Positions 18,007 to 28,300 of a stretch of 64,000 nt of DNA are shown in pieces. The stretch is from contig NZ_FORR01000001.1 in assembly GCF_900114055.1 (NCBI RefSeq), positions 310,001 to 374,000 on the forward strand. The letters are read 5' to 3'. The notes under the pieces were generated by a model that was not told where the DNA came from, did no database searches, and saw only the letters and a list, made by a program, of their open reading frames with translations. The translations under genes were made by a program, and so were the position numbers. The first letter of the stretch is position 1, and each line of letters opens with the position of its first letter. This DNA is from Thermoflavimicrobium dichotomicum. GTDB taxonomy: Bacteria; Bacillota; Bacilli; Thermoactinomycetales; Thermoactinomycetaceae.

Positions 18007-19245
18007 TTATATTTCCACACTTAATGATCGCAATTTGAAAAGTAACTGTTCATAACCTCGTTCTAATTGTTCCCATCCAATGATGGTTGTTTCTCGCTTC
18101 GCAATCAGTCCAGCGATCAATAGAGCTGCTGCAGTTCGTATATCTTCAGCATAAACTTTGGTTCCAACAAGGGGAGTTGGTCCATCAATCACAGCTGTCC
18201 GACCATCTAGCCGGATCTTGGCTCCCATCTTGATAAGCGGTTGAATATGTGAAAAACGGGATAGATGAACGTGTTCTGATACCAGGCTGGTTCCTTCGGC
18301 TTGAGTTAAGAGGACAGTAAAAAGCGGTTGTAAGTCTGTAGGAAAGCCAGGGTAAGGAAGTGTTTTAATATCAACAGAAGTATAAGGGGAACGTCCAGAT
18401 ACAACCAAGGACTCATGATCTTCAAAAATGGCAACTCCCATTTCCCTTAATTTGGCAGAAAGAGGTTCGATATGTTTAGGGATCACCTGATCAATCAGTA
18501 CTTCGCCACGGGTAGCTGCCGCTGCAATCATGAATGTCCCCGCTTCAATCCGGTCTGGAATCACCGTATGATAACAACCGTGTAACTTATGAACTCCCTT
18601 AATCCGGATCGTATCTGTACCTGCACCAATAATATCGGCTCCCATGGAATTAAGCAGAATCGCCACATCAATGACTTCAGGCTCTTTCGCTGCATTTTCA
18701 ATGACAGTAAGACCCTCGGCCATAACAGCAGCCAACATAATATTAATTGTGGCCCCTACACTAACTTCATCCAGATAAATACGCGCCCCTTGGAGTCGAG
18801 GAGCAACTAATCGAATCATATCATCAACTTGGGTAACTTTTGCTCCCAATGCTCGAAAACCTTTTAGATGTTGGTCAATCGGGCGAGATCCAATCTCACA
18901 TCCACCAGGCAATCCAACAATCGCTTCCCCAAATCGCCCAAGCATCACTCCCATCAAGTAATAGGAGGCACGTAACTGAGATGCTTTTCTACTAGGTAAT
19001 GGTAATGAATGAACCCCACTTGGGTCAATCGTTAATTGATTTCCTGACCAATTTGCTTTAACTCCAATATCTTGGATGATTTTGATATAGGCGAGAACAT
19101 CGCGGATGACCGGAACATTATCCAAAACAGTTGGGGTATCAGATAGTAATGTGGCGGGAATGAGGGCAACAGCACTATTCTTGGCTCCACTGATTTGCAC
19201 ACTTCCAAAGAGTGTTTGTTCACCTTTGATCACCAGTTTGTCCAT
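18007..19245 (-). CDS. murA: UDP-N-acetylglucosamine 1-carboxyvinyltransferase
   Basis: MurA transfers enolpyruvate from PEP to UDP-GlcNAc, the first committed step of peptidoglycan synthesis. Started at the ATG at 19245 behind GAGG (412 residues), it shows the substrate lysine in SGAKNSAV (Lys22) and the catalytic, fosfomycin-target cysteine in LPGGCEIGSRPID (Cys116). Position between fsa and glpX corresponds to murAB (murZ) of Bacillus, the second MurA copy, so a further murA is expected elsewhere. The open frame reaches 19275 but without a ribosome site. Confidence 0.96.
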   Translation of the reverse strand: MDKLVIKGEQTLFGSVQISGAKNSAVALIPATLLSDTPTVLDNVPVIRDVLAYIKIIQDIGVKANWSGNQLTIDPSGVHSLPLPSRKASQLRASYYLMGVMLGRFGEAIVGLPGGCEIGSRPIDQHLKGFRALGAKVTQVDDMIRLVAPRLQGARIYLDEVSVGATINIMLAAVMAEGLTVIENAAKEPEVIDVAILLNSMGADIIGAGTDTIRIKGVHKLHGCYHTVIPDRIEAGTFMIAAAATRGEVLIDQVIPKHIEPLSAKLREMGVAIFEDHESLVVSGRSPYTSVDIKTLPYPGFPTDLQPLFTVLLTQAEGTSLVSEHVHLSRFSHIQPLIKMGAKIRLDGRTAVIDGPTPLVGTKVYAEDIRTAAALLIAGLIAKRETTIIGWEQLERGYEQLLFKLRSLSVEI

Positions 19246-19327
19246 ATATAACCTCTTCCTTTGGGCCACAAGCAAAATGAATCAGGCGGAAGGTATCCTC
19301 TACCAACCGCCAGAAACGGCGCTGCCC

Positions 19328-19972
19328 TTACTGATTCGCTTTCTTCCAATCCGCTTCAAATTTTTCGATTCCTTGATCTGTTAGAGGATGTTGAACAATC
19401 TGTTTTAACACTTTATATGGCACAGTTGCTATATGCGCACCAGCCAATGCAGCTTGTGTAACATGAACAGGATGGCGAACACTAGCCGCAATGATTTCGG
19501 TCTTTATATCATGAATCGTATAAATTTCAGCGACTTGCTGAATTAACTGCATACCATCATGACCAATATCATCTAAACGACCAATAAACGGGCTAACAAA
19601 TGTCGCACCTGACCTTGCAGCCATCAACGCTTGATTGGCTGAAAAGATCAAAGTAACATTGGTCTTGATCCCTTTTTTCGCAAAATGATGAACCGCTTTT
19701 AGTCCTTCCAATGTCATCGGTACTTTAATCGTAATATTAGGAGCAATTTGTGCCAGTTTTTCTCCTTCTTCAATCATTCCCTGTGCTTCACGGCTAATTA
19801 CTTCTGCACTGACAGGCCCTTCCACAAAACTGACAATTTCTTTCAATACTTCTTCAAATACCCGACCCGACTTGGCAATCAAGCTAGGATTGGTGGTTAC
19901 TCCTGCCAAAAGCCCCAGCTCATGTACTTCTCTTATTTCATCAACAATAGCTGTATCGATAAAAAATTTCAT
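19328..19972 (-). CDS. fsa: Fructose-6-phosphate aldolase / transaldolase-like protein
   Basis: A 214-residue short transaldolase of the TalC/FSA family. The Schiff-base lysine is Lys83 in NITIKVPMT, and the N-terminus [20 protein letters not shown] is characteristic. In Bacilli this gene (ywjH/tal) lies between fbaA and murAB, as here. Whether it works as transaldolase or fructose-6-phosphate aldolase cannot be decided by eye. GGAGGAG precedes the ATG. Confidence 0.94.
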   Translation of the reverse strand: MKFFIDTAIVDEIREVHELGLLAGVTTNPSLIAKSGRVFEEVLKEIVSFVEGPVSAEVISREAQGMIEEGEKLAQIAPNITIKVPMTLEGLKAVHHFAKKGIKTNVTLIFSANQALMAARSGATFVSPFIGRLDDIGHDGMQLIQQVAEIYTIHDIKTEIIAASVRHPVHVTQAALAGAHIATVPYKVLKQIVQHPLTDQGIEKFEADWKKANQ

Positions 19973-20155
19973 GGTGATACTCCTCCATATTCATTGATAA
20001 AACTCAACCATGAAGGGAATGGCACCGCCTGATTCGTTTTTCCTTCTGATCCCCAAACAGCATAAAAGCGGAGAACTCCCCCATCGCTTTTCGCTATTTT
20101 ACTTGGGCTTCCATGATTTTAAATGCTGAATTCAAGTGAGGCCTTTGCTTTACGA

Positions 20156-20189
20156 GGAAGAGAGGAGGGGAACCAACCTCTTCTCTTCC
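20156..20189 (-). terminator. Hairpin between fba and fsa
   Basis: GGAAGAGAGGAGG pairs with CCTCTTCTCTTCC (11 of 13) around an 8-base loop, about 33 bases downstream of the fba stop. No T run follows, so it may be a processing or weak termination site. Confidence 0.45.
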
Positions 20190-20222
20190 GATTATCATCC
20201 ATTGTTATTTTAGTTTTGAAAC

Positions 20223-21077
20223 TTACGCTTTACCAGAGCTTCCAAAGAGGCGCATTTTTTGTTTTATCACTTCTTTAATTGCATCACGAGCTGGACCCAG
20301 GTATTTGCGTGGATCAATGACTTCTGGCTTTGCTCCCAAAATATCACGAATCACATTGGTGCAAGCCACTTGATTTTCAGTATTTACATTAATCTTGCCT
20401 ACACCGAGCGCAATCGATTTTCTAATGGATTCGTCCGGTACACCAGAACCACCATGTAATACAATGGGGGCTTCAATATTTTTGCTTACTTTTTCAATAA
20501 TGTCAAAGCGAATTTTAGGTTCTCCTTTATACATACCATGTGCTGTACCCACTGCAATCGCCATTGCATCCACTTGGGTTTCTTCCCAGAAACGAATGGC
20601 TTCTTCCGGTTTCGCCAGCATGGCATCTTCTTCAGCTACATTCAGATCATCTTCAACTCCACCAATGGTACCCAATTCTCCTTCAACAGAGACACCCACA
20701 GCATGAGCTGCTTCTACAACTTTTTTGGTCAAACGAATATTTTCTTCCAATGGATAATGTGAACCATCAAACATAACAGAGGAAAACCCAGCCCGAATAC
20801 ATTTCATAACCATTTCAAAACTACTGCCATGATCCAGATGCAAAGCAACAGGAAGTCCGGATTCCTCTGCTGCTACCTTAGCCAGAGCAACCACATTGTT
20901 CAAGCCCATATAACGAATAGCGCCTTCACTTGCTCCAAAAATCAACGGAGAACGCTCTTCGATGGCTGCTTCAATAATCGCTTGTGTAAACTCAAGGTTA
21001 TTCATATTAAATTGACCAACAGCAAACCCTTCTTTTTTCGCCCGAGGTAAAAATTCAGTCATGGGTACAAGTGGCAT
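20223..21077 (-). CDS. fbaA: Class II fructose-bisphosphate aldolase
   Basis: Class II aldolase splits fructose-1,6-bisphosphate using zinc. The 284 residues begin MPLVPMTEFLPRAKKEGFAVG. The metal and catalytic residues are in ALHLDHGSS (His80, Asp82, His83) and in LHGGSGVPD. The ribosome site before the ATG is weak and lies inside a small GTAG...CTAC hairpin, which is odd for a glycolytic gene. A promoter-like TATAAT lies about 190 bases upstream and overlaps the end of kce, so the leader is long. Confidence 0.97.
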   Translation of the reverse strand: MPLVPMTEFLPRAKKEGFAVGQFNMNNLEFTQAIIEAAIEERSPLIFGASEGAIRYMGLNNVVALAKVAAEESGLPVALHLDHGSSFEMVMKCIRAGFSSVMFDGSHYPLEENIRLTKKVVEAAHAVGVSVEGELGTIGGVEDDLNVAEEDAMLAKPEEAIRFWEETQVDAMAIAVGTAHGMYKGEPKIRFDIIEKVSKNIEAPIVLHGGSGVPDESIRKSIALGVGKINVNTENQVACTNVIRDILGAKPEVIDPRKYLGPARDAIKEVIKQKMRLFGSSGKA

Positions 21078-21264
21078 AATATGTAGATCTGCTACTTAAT
21101 ACAAACCGGCTCAAGACTCGATCACTATTTATTTTGGAACAGTCCTTGGTTGGATATCCATATCGGTTGTTTAAGCAGCAGACATTCCCTCCTTTAATTG
21201 ATTTTTGGGATCGATGGACTGCTCCTTTTCCAATCACTAAATGATGCTATCTTTTCAATTTGAC

Positions 21265-21292
21265 ATTATATCACTAACAACCTTACTGTTCA
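21265..21292 (-). promoter_or_regulatory. Probable sigma-A promoter of fbaA
   Basis: Minus-strand TATAAT (21265-21270) with a -35-like TGAACA (21287-21292) at 16 bases. The -35 overlaps the kce stop codon. The resulting leader of about 185 bases contains a GGAGGGA word near 21190. Confidence 0.5.
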
Positions 21293-22102
21293 CCTACATA
21301 AATCTAATATTTGTCTTGCTTCATCAGGTGTGGCAATTTCTCGATCCATTTCCCGGGCAATACGCACAACTCTCTCAACCAGTTGGGCGTTGGTCGCCAG
21401 CTCACCTTTGCGATAATAGATATTATCTTCCAGTCCGACACGAACATGCCCTCCCAGGACCACTCCCAATGCAGCCATAGGCAACTGATGACGTCCAATG
21501 CCTGCTACCGTCCAGGTAGCGCCTTTCGGCAATTGATTCACCATATGTAACAAATTTTCAGCAGTAGCTGGAATCCCTCCTGGAACCCCCATGACGAAAT
21601 CGAAATGAAGATGCCCAGTTACATATCCTTTTTTCACTAAATGTAGAGCATTAGCTATCATGCCCACATCAAAGATTTCAAATTCTGGGCGGACACCATA
21701 TTTTTGCATTTCTTGTGCAAAAGTAACGATTATCTCAGGCGAATTCATAAATACACCAGATCCAAAATTTACCGTTCCAGTAGTTAAAGTAGCCATTTCC
21801 GGTTTGAGCGAGAGTGGTTGTAACCGTTCTCCTGCAGTCATCCCCACTGCCCCACCCGTTGATACTTGAACAATGATATTACAACGTTTGCGAATCTCAT
21901 GAATAGCTTGTCGATATAATTCACGATCCTGGGAAGGATGGCCATTCTGATCACGTACGTGAATATGGGCAATGGAAGCTCCGGCTTCACACGCCTCTGC
22001 TGCCGCTTCCCCAATCTCTTCAGGCGTAACGGGCAGATAGGGAGTATCTTCTTTTTTCAACTCTGCCCCTACCAGAGCCACCGTAATCATCAATTTATTC
22101 AC
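21290..22102 (-). CDS. kce: 3-keto-5-aminohexanoate cleavage enzyme (BKACE family)
   Basis: Kce converts 3-keto-5-aminohexanoate plus acetyl-CoA to 3-aminobutyryl-CoA and acetoacetate in lysine fermentation. I start it at the GTG at 22102, seven bases behind GGAGGAG; this gives 270 residues, the family length. In that numbering the zinc ligands match the characterised enzyme: Glu14 (VALVGAELKK), His46 and His48 (IAHIHVRD) and a glutamate in VGLEDNIYY (Glu225). The BKACE family is broad in substrate, but the partner gene kal directly upstream supports the lysine role. It lies between kal and fbaA. Confidence 0.92.
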   Translation of the reverse strand: MNKLMITVALVGAELKKEDTPYLPVTPEEIGEAAAEACEAGASIAHIHVRDQNGHPSQDRELYRQAIHEIRKRCNIIVQVSTGGAVGMTAGERLQPLSLKPEMATLTTGTVNFGSGVFMNSPEIIVTFAQEMQKYGVRPEFEIFDVGMIANALHLVKKGYVTGHLHFDFVMGVPGGIPATAENLLHMVNQLPKGATWTVAGIGRHQLPMAALGVVLGGHVRVGLEDNIYYRKGELATNAQLVERVVRIAREMDREIATPDEARQILDLCR

Positions 22103-22121
22103 AGGATACTCCTCCCTGATC

Positions 22122-22499
22122 CTATCGATCTTTCGGAACGACACAAATACCCGAAGCTTTCGCCACTAAAACCGGCTGATCCAAAACACGGGCAAGATAG
22201 GGGCGTTCAGGATCACGACTTGCTTCAATTACCTTGTATGCCTCAAATGTGATTCGGCGTGATGTATTGCCTACCTTTTCCAAACGTCCAACAGCTTCAA
22301 TAAAATCACCAGCGTAAACTGGAGCTTTGAATACGACCTCATCATAAGCAACAAACAGTCCTTCATCTCCATCATGCCGAATCAGAATTTCAGTCGCCAC
22401 ATCGCCAAATAGCCCCAAAATCCGTGCACCATCAACCAAATTGCCTCCATAATGCGCATCCTGTTGGCTCATTCGAATTCGAATCATCGCTTCCATCAT
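22122..22499 (-). CDS. kal: 3-aminobutyryl-CoA ammonia-lyase
   Basis: Kal removes ammonia from L-3-aminobutyryl-CoA to give crotonyl-CoA, the step after Kce. The 125-residue hotdog-fold protein shows [20 protein letters not shown] and [19 protein letters not shown], both typical of Kal. Start at 22499 is supported by GAGGTG six bases away; the frame reaches 22529 without support. It begins 33 bases after the spo0F stop and ends 19 bases before kce, with no promoter or terminator visible, so spo0F-kal-kce reads as one transcription unit. Confidence 0.9.
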   Translation of the reverse strand: MMEAMIRIRMSQQDAHYGGNLVDGARILGLFGDVATEILIRHDGDEGLFVAYDEVVFKAPVYAGDFIEAVGRLEKVGNTSRRITFEAYKVIEASRDPERPYLARVLDQPVLVAKASGICVVPKDR

Positions 22500-22532
22500 G
22501 CCTGTCACCTCATGATGTATTATTTTCAAAGG

Positions 22533-22895
22533 CTACGAAACCAGTTGTCTGATGACTTCAGATCGCAATTCCTCGATATCAAATGGTTTGGTAAAATGAC
22601 CTAAAGCACCGAGTTTCGCTGCTTCATCTACCATATCCAGCTCCCCATATGCCGTCATCATGATCACTTTCGTTTTTGTATCAATACGGCGTAATCTACG
22701 CAGTAATTCCAATCCATCCATTCCAGGCATTTTCATATCAAGCAAAATGAGGTCGGGTTTCTCCAGTCGTATAATTTCCAGTGCTTGCTTCCCATTGGCC
22801 GCTTGAAAAACAATCAAGTTATCCTTGGCAAACACCTCTTTCAAGAGAACACGTATGCCATACTGATCATCTACAACCAACACTTTCTTATACAT
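22533..22895 (-). CDS. spo0F: Sporulation phosphorelay response regulator Spo0F
   Basis: Spo0F is a stand-alone receiver domain that takes phosphate from sporulation kinases and passes it to Spo0B. The 120 residues have the acidic pocket VVDDQYGIR (Asp9, Asp10), the phosphorylated aspartate Asp53 in [12 protein letters not shown], the threonine in [10 protein letters not shown] and the lysine in [18 protein letters not shown] and KPFDI are close to B. subtilis Spo0F. A sigma-H promoter lies upstream, as known for Bacillus spo0F. The neighbour fbaA is conserved, but kal and kce intervene here. Confidence 0.96.
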   Translation of the reverse strand: MYKKVLVVDDQYGIRVLLKEVFAKDNLIVFQAANGKQALEIIRLEKPDLILLDMKMPGMDGLELLRRLRRIDTKTKVIMMTAYGELDMVDEAAKLGALGHFTKPFDIEELRSEVIRQLVS

Positions 22896-22955
22896 GTTCC
22901 TGCTCCCTTCTTTCCATTTGGCCCTATACCCAACTCTTTTTTTGCTTTTGAGTAT

Positions 22956-22983
22956 ATTCCGTATCTATTGATCTTTTTCCTGC
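22956..22983 (-). promoter_or_regulatory. Sigma-H promoter of spo0F, with possible Spo0A box
   Basis: On the minus strand GCAGGAAAA (22975-22983) fits the sigma-H -35 RnAGGAwWW, and ACGGAAT (22956-22962) fits the -10 RnnGAAT, with a 12-base spacer. A TGTCGACA word at 23044-23051, about 60 bases upstream, resembles a Spo0A box (TGTCGAA). B. subtilis spo0F is known to be driven by sigma-H and Spo0A. Confidence 0.75.
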
Positions 22984-23188
22984 ATATTAAAATAAAAATT
23001 AAATATTATGTAAATCTTTGGATCAGCAATTCTTTAAAGAATATGTCGACATAGTAGAATAGTTCACATAAAAATGAAGTACATTTCCATTCATTCTTCA
23101 TTCTCTCCTTGATACAGTTTTAATAATTTATATAATAATGATAAAATGAAAAATACAGACAAACATGATTCGGTATCTGGTGATGATT

Positions 23189-23710
23189 ATGAAGCGAAAA
23201 GTAATCGTGGTTCCTTACCAACAAGAATGGCCCTTTTTATTTCAAAAGGAAGCCCAGCATTTAAGCAATATTTTTCAGCCTATTCTTGTTGATATTCACC
23301 ATATCGGCAGCACTTCGGTTCCAAATCTAGCCTCCAAACCGATTATTGATATATTGGTTGTTGTCAAGGAAATCAGGAAAGTTGACTTGTTTGAAGACCT
23401 AATGAAACATTCAGGGTATATCGCTAAAGGGGAAAATGGCATTACAGGTCGACGCTTCTTTTATAAAGGAGAAAGGGTGCGGACACATCATGTTCACGTT
23501 TTCGAGGAAGGAAACTCACATATTCTACGCCATTTGGCATTTTGTGAGTATCTACGCACACACCGTGAAGATCGTCAAAGATATGAGCATCTAAAAAAGA
23601 AATTGGCGAATCAATTTCCAGAAGATATAGAAGGCTATATGACCGGAAAAGCCCCGCTGATTAAAGAGATTGAACAAAAAGCAATGAAATGGTATTTGAA
23701 TCGTATTTGA
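23189..23710 (+). CDS. GrpB-family (UPF0157) nucleotidyltransferase-like protein
   Basis: A 173-residue protein of the GrpB/UPF0157 family, which shares the nucleotidyltransferase fold. The family signature is VDIHHIGSTSVPNLASKP followed by IIDILVVV, holding the GS and D-x-D-like residues; later VRTHHVHVFEEGN and RDYLR-like CEYLRTHREDRQRYEHLKK also match. Cellular function is unknown for most members. Start at 23189 was chosen for homology to MKRKVIVVPYQQEW; upstream in-frame ATGs exist. It is divergent from spo0F. Confidence 0.85.
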   Translation: MKRKVIVVPYQQEWPFLFQKEAQHLSNIFQPILVDIHHIGSTSVPNLASKPIIDILVVVKEIRKVDLFEDLMKHSGYIAKGENGITGRRFFYKGERVRTHHVHVFEEGNSHILRHLAFCEYLRTHREDRQRYEHLKKKLANQFPEDIEGYMTGKAPLIKEIEQKAMKWYLNRI

Positions 23711-23902
23711 TTAAAGATCAAAGCTACGATTCCTTCTTGAAGTCGCAGCTTTGATGCTAATAAAGGCCAGGCTGAAAAGCGAAAACCAGGCAGCAAGTCC
23801 AGTCTTGTAACCATGGCAAAAATTCTATGAACCGCAGGAATTGCGGAGATGACTTGATCCATATCCTACCTGTAGATGGGATTTCCCAAGAATCACCTGA
23901 TT

Positions 23903-25024
23903 TCAGTTATGTGAATCTTCATGCTTGGTCTTATCCATTTTTGAATCTTCATCATCTACTTTCAATAATTCCTGTTTCAAATTTGTAATTGCATCATCCT
24001 GCAGGTTATTTTCACCGGCCTTCAATTTTTCTCTCTCCAGCAAATATTGATACTTGTTAATAATTCGAATCGCTTGTTTAATCGCCTGATTTTCCTGTTT
24101 AATATCTTCATCCTGCAAAATCTTGTAAGCATGCCGAAGTGGATCTTCTGCTTTCTTCTTTGCTTCTTTGATCAATTGTTCTTTCCATTCAAGCACATCT
24201 TCCTGCTGGATATCCCAATTTGTCACTTCTTTTTCAACGAGATAAACATGCTCTGGATCTTTCTCCAAAAATCGACGAAGAGTATCGACAGCACGGACAT
24301 CTTGATCTTCCTGATTATACCAGCGGATCAACATGAGCCAAGCTTCCTTGTGATAATGATGTTCCTTCAGATGTCTTTCCATATAACGAAAAGCATATTC
24401 TGCATATTTTCTTGTTGGCAAAGCAATCTGGTCCCGTTTTAGATGCTGGTTCCAATTAAACAATGCCAAGAAATATTTATCCCAAATTTCCGGGCACCTT
24501 TGCTTGGCCTGATTTAACCGTTTTTCCAAGGAACGGAACTCTTTGGATTCGGCAATAACAGGCGCTGTCAATATTTGAATGGCCTCTATGACATTGTTCA
24601 CCCTTTCGTTAAACTCGTGTTGCAACTGGTCATTTAACTGATTAAATTGCTGGTCTATCCTTTGTTTATGTTTTTTGAACAACTCTTCGACTTTTTGATT
24701 ATATTTCTCTCCTTCTTCCTCAATAATTTCCTTAAATTTTATCGCCTGGAAATAACCATAAAAGGTTAAGACAAATCCACTTACAGTCACAATAATTCCC
24801 AATGCAGTCAGAATAAAATTGGCGTTATCCATCTGTCGTTCAAATGAAGCAATCCGCTCTTGTGTATTTTCTGCCAGAGAAATAGCAGGTTGTGAGCTCA
24901 GTTTCCCACTATTGGCAAAGCCAATGTATATGACCCATATAATCGCTAAAGCCAAAATAAAAACGGGCACATACTTCACAGTTAAAAACCAATGTGTCTT
25001 CTTCATTTTTCTATTTTTATTCAT
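23903..25024 (-). CDS. Unrecognised membrane protein with coiled coil and TPR-like region
   Basis: I do not recognise a family. The 373 residues comprise two membrane segments (about 15-36 and 69-92), a glutamine- and glutamate-rich coiled coil (about 97-155), then a helical part with TPR-like repeats (KYAEYAFRYMERHLKEHHYHKEAW and AVDTLRRFLEKDPEHV), and a charged tail. There is a single isolated minus-strand gene here with no close partner, and a GGTGGTGA ribosome site. The layout suggests a membrane-tethered scaffold facing the cytosol. No enzymatic motif is visible. Confidence 0.7.
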   Translation of the reverse strand: MNKNRKMKKTHWFLTVKYVPVFILALAIIWVIYIGFANSGKLSSQPAISLAENTQERIASFERQMDNANFILTALGIIVTVSGFVLTFYGYFQAIKFKEIIEEEGEKYNQKVEELFKKHKQRIDQQFNQLNDQLQHEFNERVNNVIEAIQILTAPVIAESKEFRSLEKRLNQAKQRCPEIWDKYFLALFNWNQHLKRDQIALPTRKYAEYAFRYMERHLKEHHYHKEAWLMLIRWYNQEDQDVRAVDTLRRFLEKDPEHVYLVEKEVTNWDIQQEDVLEWKEQLIKEAKKKAEDPLRHAYKILQDEDIKQENQAIKQAIRIINKYQYLLEREKLKAGENNLQDDAITNLKQELLKVDDEDSKMDKTKHEDSHN

Positions 25025-25378
25025 ATACTCACCACCTTTTATATTTTTATATTATCATAATTTATCCAAATTAAATAATTAATACAATAAAAACATGAAT
25101 TAAAAGTATATTACCAGGTTTCTGATGATTGATTCTATTATTTCATATCCATTCTCTTTTTTGTAGAAATAGAAAAGAGGATACATTTCCATGACAAATA
25201 CTCCTCTTAAATCGTGTCATATAAAAAAGTAATACCAGGTATGACTCAGATAGTTGACAAAGGGGTTCAAAAACGAATCCCTTCATTGGTCAACATCATA
25301 AACAGCCATATCCCGGTATTACCGGATCATTCATGAATGAAAATTCATTTTAAAAGTAAATGTTACATCGCTTTTACT
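25025..25378. other. Intergenic region with a hairpin
   Basis: AT-rich. It holds an inverted repeat (25253-25294; GTTGAC with GTCAAC, and an inner AAGGGG..TTC / GAA..CCCTT stem) that could end transcription of the RND gene, a CCGGTATTACCGG palindrome near 25315 and TCATTCATGAATGA at 25329-25342. No gene is seen. Confidence 0.5.
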
Positions 25379-28300
25379 TTAAGCTGTTTTTTCGCTTCCG
25401 ATCTGATCGATTTCCTCTTCAAATCTTTCTTTATTTCGACGGAATCGGTCTACTGCCCGATAAAAGGAAGGAACAATGACTAATGTCAACAAAGTAGAGG
25501 TGGTAAGTCCTCCTATCACGGTAATCGCCAATCCTTTAGAAATGAGAATGGCAGACAGAGATTCAGTATCACTTGACAAAGCCAATGGGATGAGCGCAAA
25601 GACAGTGGCTACCGCTGTCATCAAGATTGGACGCAACCGAACTTTTCCTGCTTCGACAATTGCTTCATCTACATCCATTCCTTTTCTGCGGTTATTCTCA
25701 ACCCGGTCAAGGAGCACAACTGCATTGGTTACAACAATTCCAATCAACATCAAGATCCCAATTAACGCACTCAATGACAGAGGCTGTTTCGCCAGCAACA
25801 AAGATCCAAAAGATCCGATGGGTACAAAGAGGATCGAGGTTAAAATCACAAGCGGTGTTAACAAGCCTTGGAAGGTAATGCTTAGCAACAGGAATACCAA
25901 ACCAATGGCAGTTAACATCGCAATACCCATTTTGGCAAATTCTTTATTGATCTCCTCACTGCCTCCAGTGGTTTTTAAACTGACTCCTTCTGGCAGTTTC
26001 AATGCTGCGACATCTTTTTGCACTTTTTGCGAAACAGCATACACATCGTTACCTTTTACCTGTGCCGTTACATTTGCCAATGTATGTCCATCTTCCCGTT
26101 TGATGTCAATGGGCGTTTTCTCTTCCACCAAGTTGGCTACTTCTTTTAATGGTTTTTCACCACTGGATGTAGGTATTTTCAAGTCAAGCAATTTCTCTTT
26201 GCTGGTCATTTTCTTGTCATATGCAATGGTTAAGTTGATTTTATCTTGATTCAACTTGTAGTCTACGATTTCAACAGGTTGCAGCTGATCATTCATGAAG
26301 CCCATGAGCTGGTTTGGATCCAGATTCAAGTCTTTTCCTTTTTGGTTGAGAGAAATGGACCACTTTGTACGTACTTCGTTCATTTCATTTTTTACATTTT
26401 TTAACTGATCATTTTGTTTTAACAGATCTTCCACTTGTTTTGAAGCTTTTTCTAACGCTAAGAGATCATCTCCATATAATTCGATATTAATATTGTTTCC
26501 TTGATTTTCAGCTCCCATCGAATATTCATCCACACTTACTTCTGCTTGTGGCACTTCTGCTTTAACCAAGTTGGTGATCTCCCTTTTCATGGAGGACATC
26601 ATCTGGTCAGCCGTATATCCCTTTTTCAGCCGAACCATAAAACGTGCTTCATTCTCTTTTTTCTGCATGGACATCATATCGACGGATTGTCCAACTTCCG
26701 CACTACTATATTCGATTTCTTTTTTATTCTTTAGATAGTTTTCCACTTTCTTCGCTACTTCATCTGTTTTTTTCAATTCGGTCGTCGCTGGCAGCACCAT
26801 CCCCACCATTAATGCAGAACTGCTACCGGATGGCATCAACGAAAAGCCCAACATTGGCACCAGAGAAACAGATCCGATCAACAAGAGAATGGCTAACGCA
26901 ATAACCCATCCTCTTCTCTTTAATGCCAATCGTAACAGTTTCTCATAACCACTTGCCAACTTCCCTTCTGTTTCCTTATGTTTCACTTTGGTAAGAAAGG
27001 CTTTTCCCAATACAGGAATCAACATAATCGCAACGAGCAAAGAGGTAAGGATCGAGAACGCCACGGCTAAAGCAAATGGACGGAATAACTCACCTGCATA
27101 GCCTTCAATCAGTGCGAGCGGCAAAAATACGACACAGGTAACAAAGGTAGAGGAAGCTACTGCGCTCATCACTTCTTTTGTAGCTTGGAAAGCAATCTCT
27201 TTCCGACTGAACTGATTCCCTCTTTCTTGTAACCAACGATAGATATTTTCGATGACTACAATACTATCATCAACAATCCGACCTACTGCTACAGCCAATC
27301 CACCCAAAGTCATGACATTTAGCGTATAACCGACTTGATCCAATACCGTAATCGTGAGCAAAATTGAAACAGGTAACGAGATAATTGAAATGATCGTCGC
27401 ACGGAAACTACGCAAGAACAGCGCAATCACAACAACTGTAAACAGAGCACCAAACAATCCTTCTTTTACGAGTTTGGAGATAGACGTTTCTATTTCATTC
27501 CCAAAACTGAAAATGGGATATACTTGATAATTGGCTTCAGATTTATACTTATCAATGACTTTTTGAACAGCTTTGGTCAATTCAACAGTATTTCCGCTTT
27601 TCTCTTTCGTAACGGAAATGACAAAAGCAGGCTCTTGATTAAAACGAGAAATCTCTGTATCTTCACTTGTTTGTTTAATCGTAGCAATATCAGACAGTTT
27701 CACTTTAGGTGAAACAGCTGAAGGTTGTCCAGGCTGTCCAGCACCTGTTGCCGCATTTGATGTAATGGTCAACTCTTTTAAGTCATTAATGGATCGCAGA
27801 TCTCCTTTTATATCCACAGGAATGGTTTTTCCATCACTTTCAACTGCTCCAACAGTCATATCGGTATTTTTCGCGTTTAATGTTTCCTTTATCGTTTGCA
27901 GGCTAATTCCTTTTGCTTTTGCTTTATCCTGGTTTACTTCAATCAACCATTTGGCTTTCTTTTCTCCTTGTACATCGACGTTTGCAATTCCATTAATCTT
28001 TTTAAGTTCAGGAATAATGGTATTGTTTAATTTTTGCTGTAACTGATCCGGATTTTTGGAAGTCAAAGCGAAGTAATAAATGGTATTCATCGCATTGTCA
28101 TTACTTAAAATCTGGCGTTCAGCATGTTCAGGGATTTTAAGGCTGTTAACTATGGCCTCTAACTTACTATTCACTTTATCCAAATCGGTTCCATAAGGAT
28201 ATTCTACTTGAACACTGACCATATGGCTGGAAGTTGTGCTAACCACTTTTTGCGCTTCATTGGCAGCCATAATTTTTTCTTCTAGTGGTCTGGTAATGGT

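Noticed and set aside
19278-20036. 11-base inverted repeats (GAATCAGGCGG and CCGCCTGATTC) flanking fsa
   Set aside because: Short, no target duplication and fsa is in its conserved position; likely chance.
25329-25342. TCATTCATGAATGA palindrome resembling a FadR site
   Set aside because: The half-sites are in the reverse order from the FadR consensus, and it lies downstream of the RND gene, not before a promoter.
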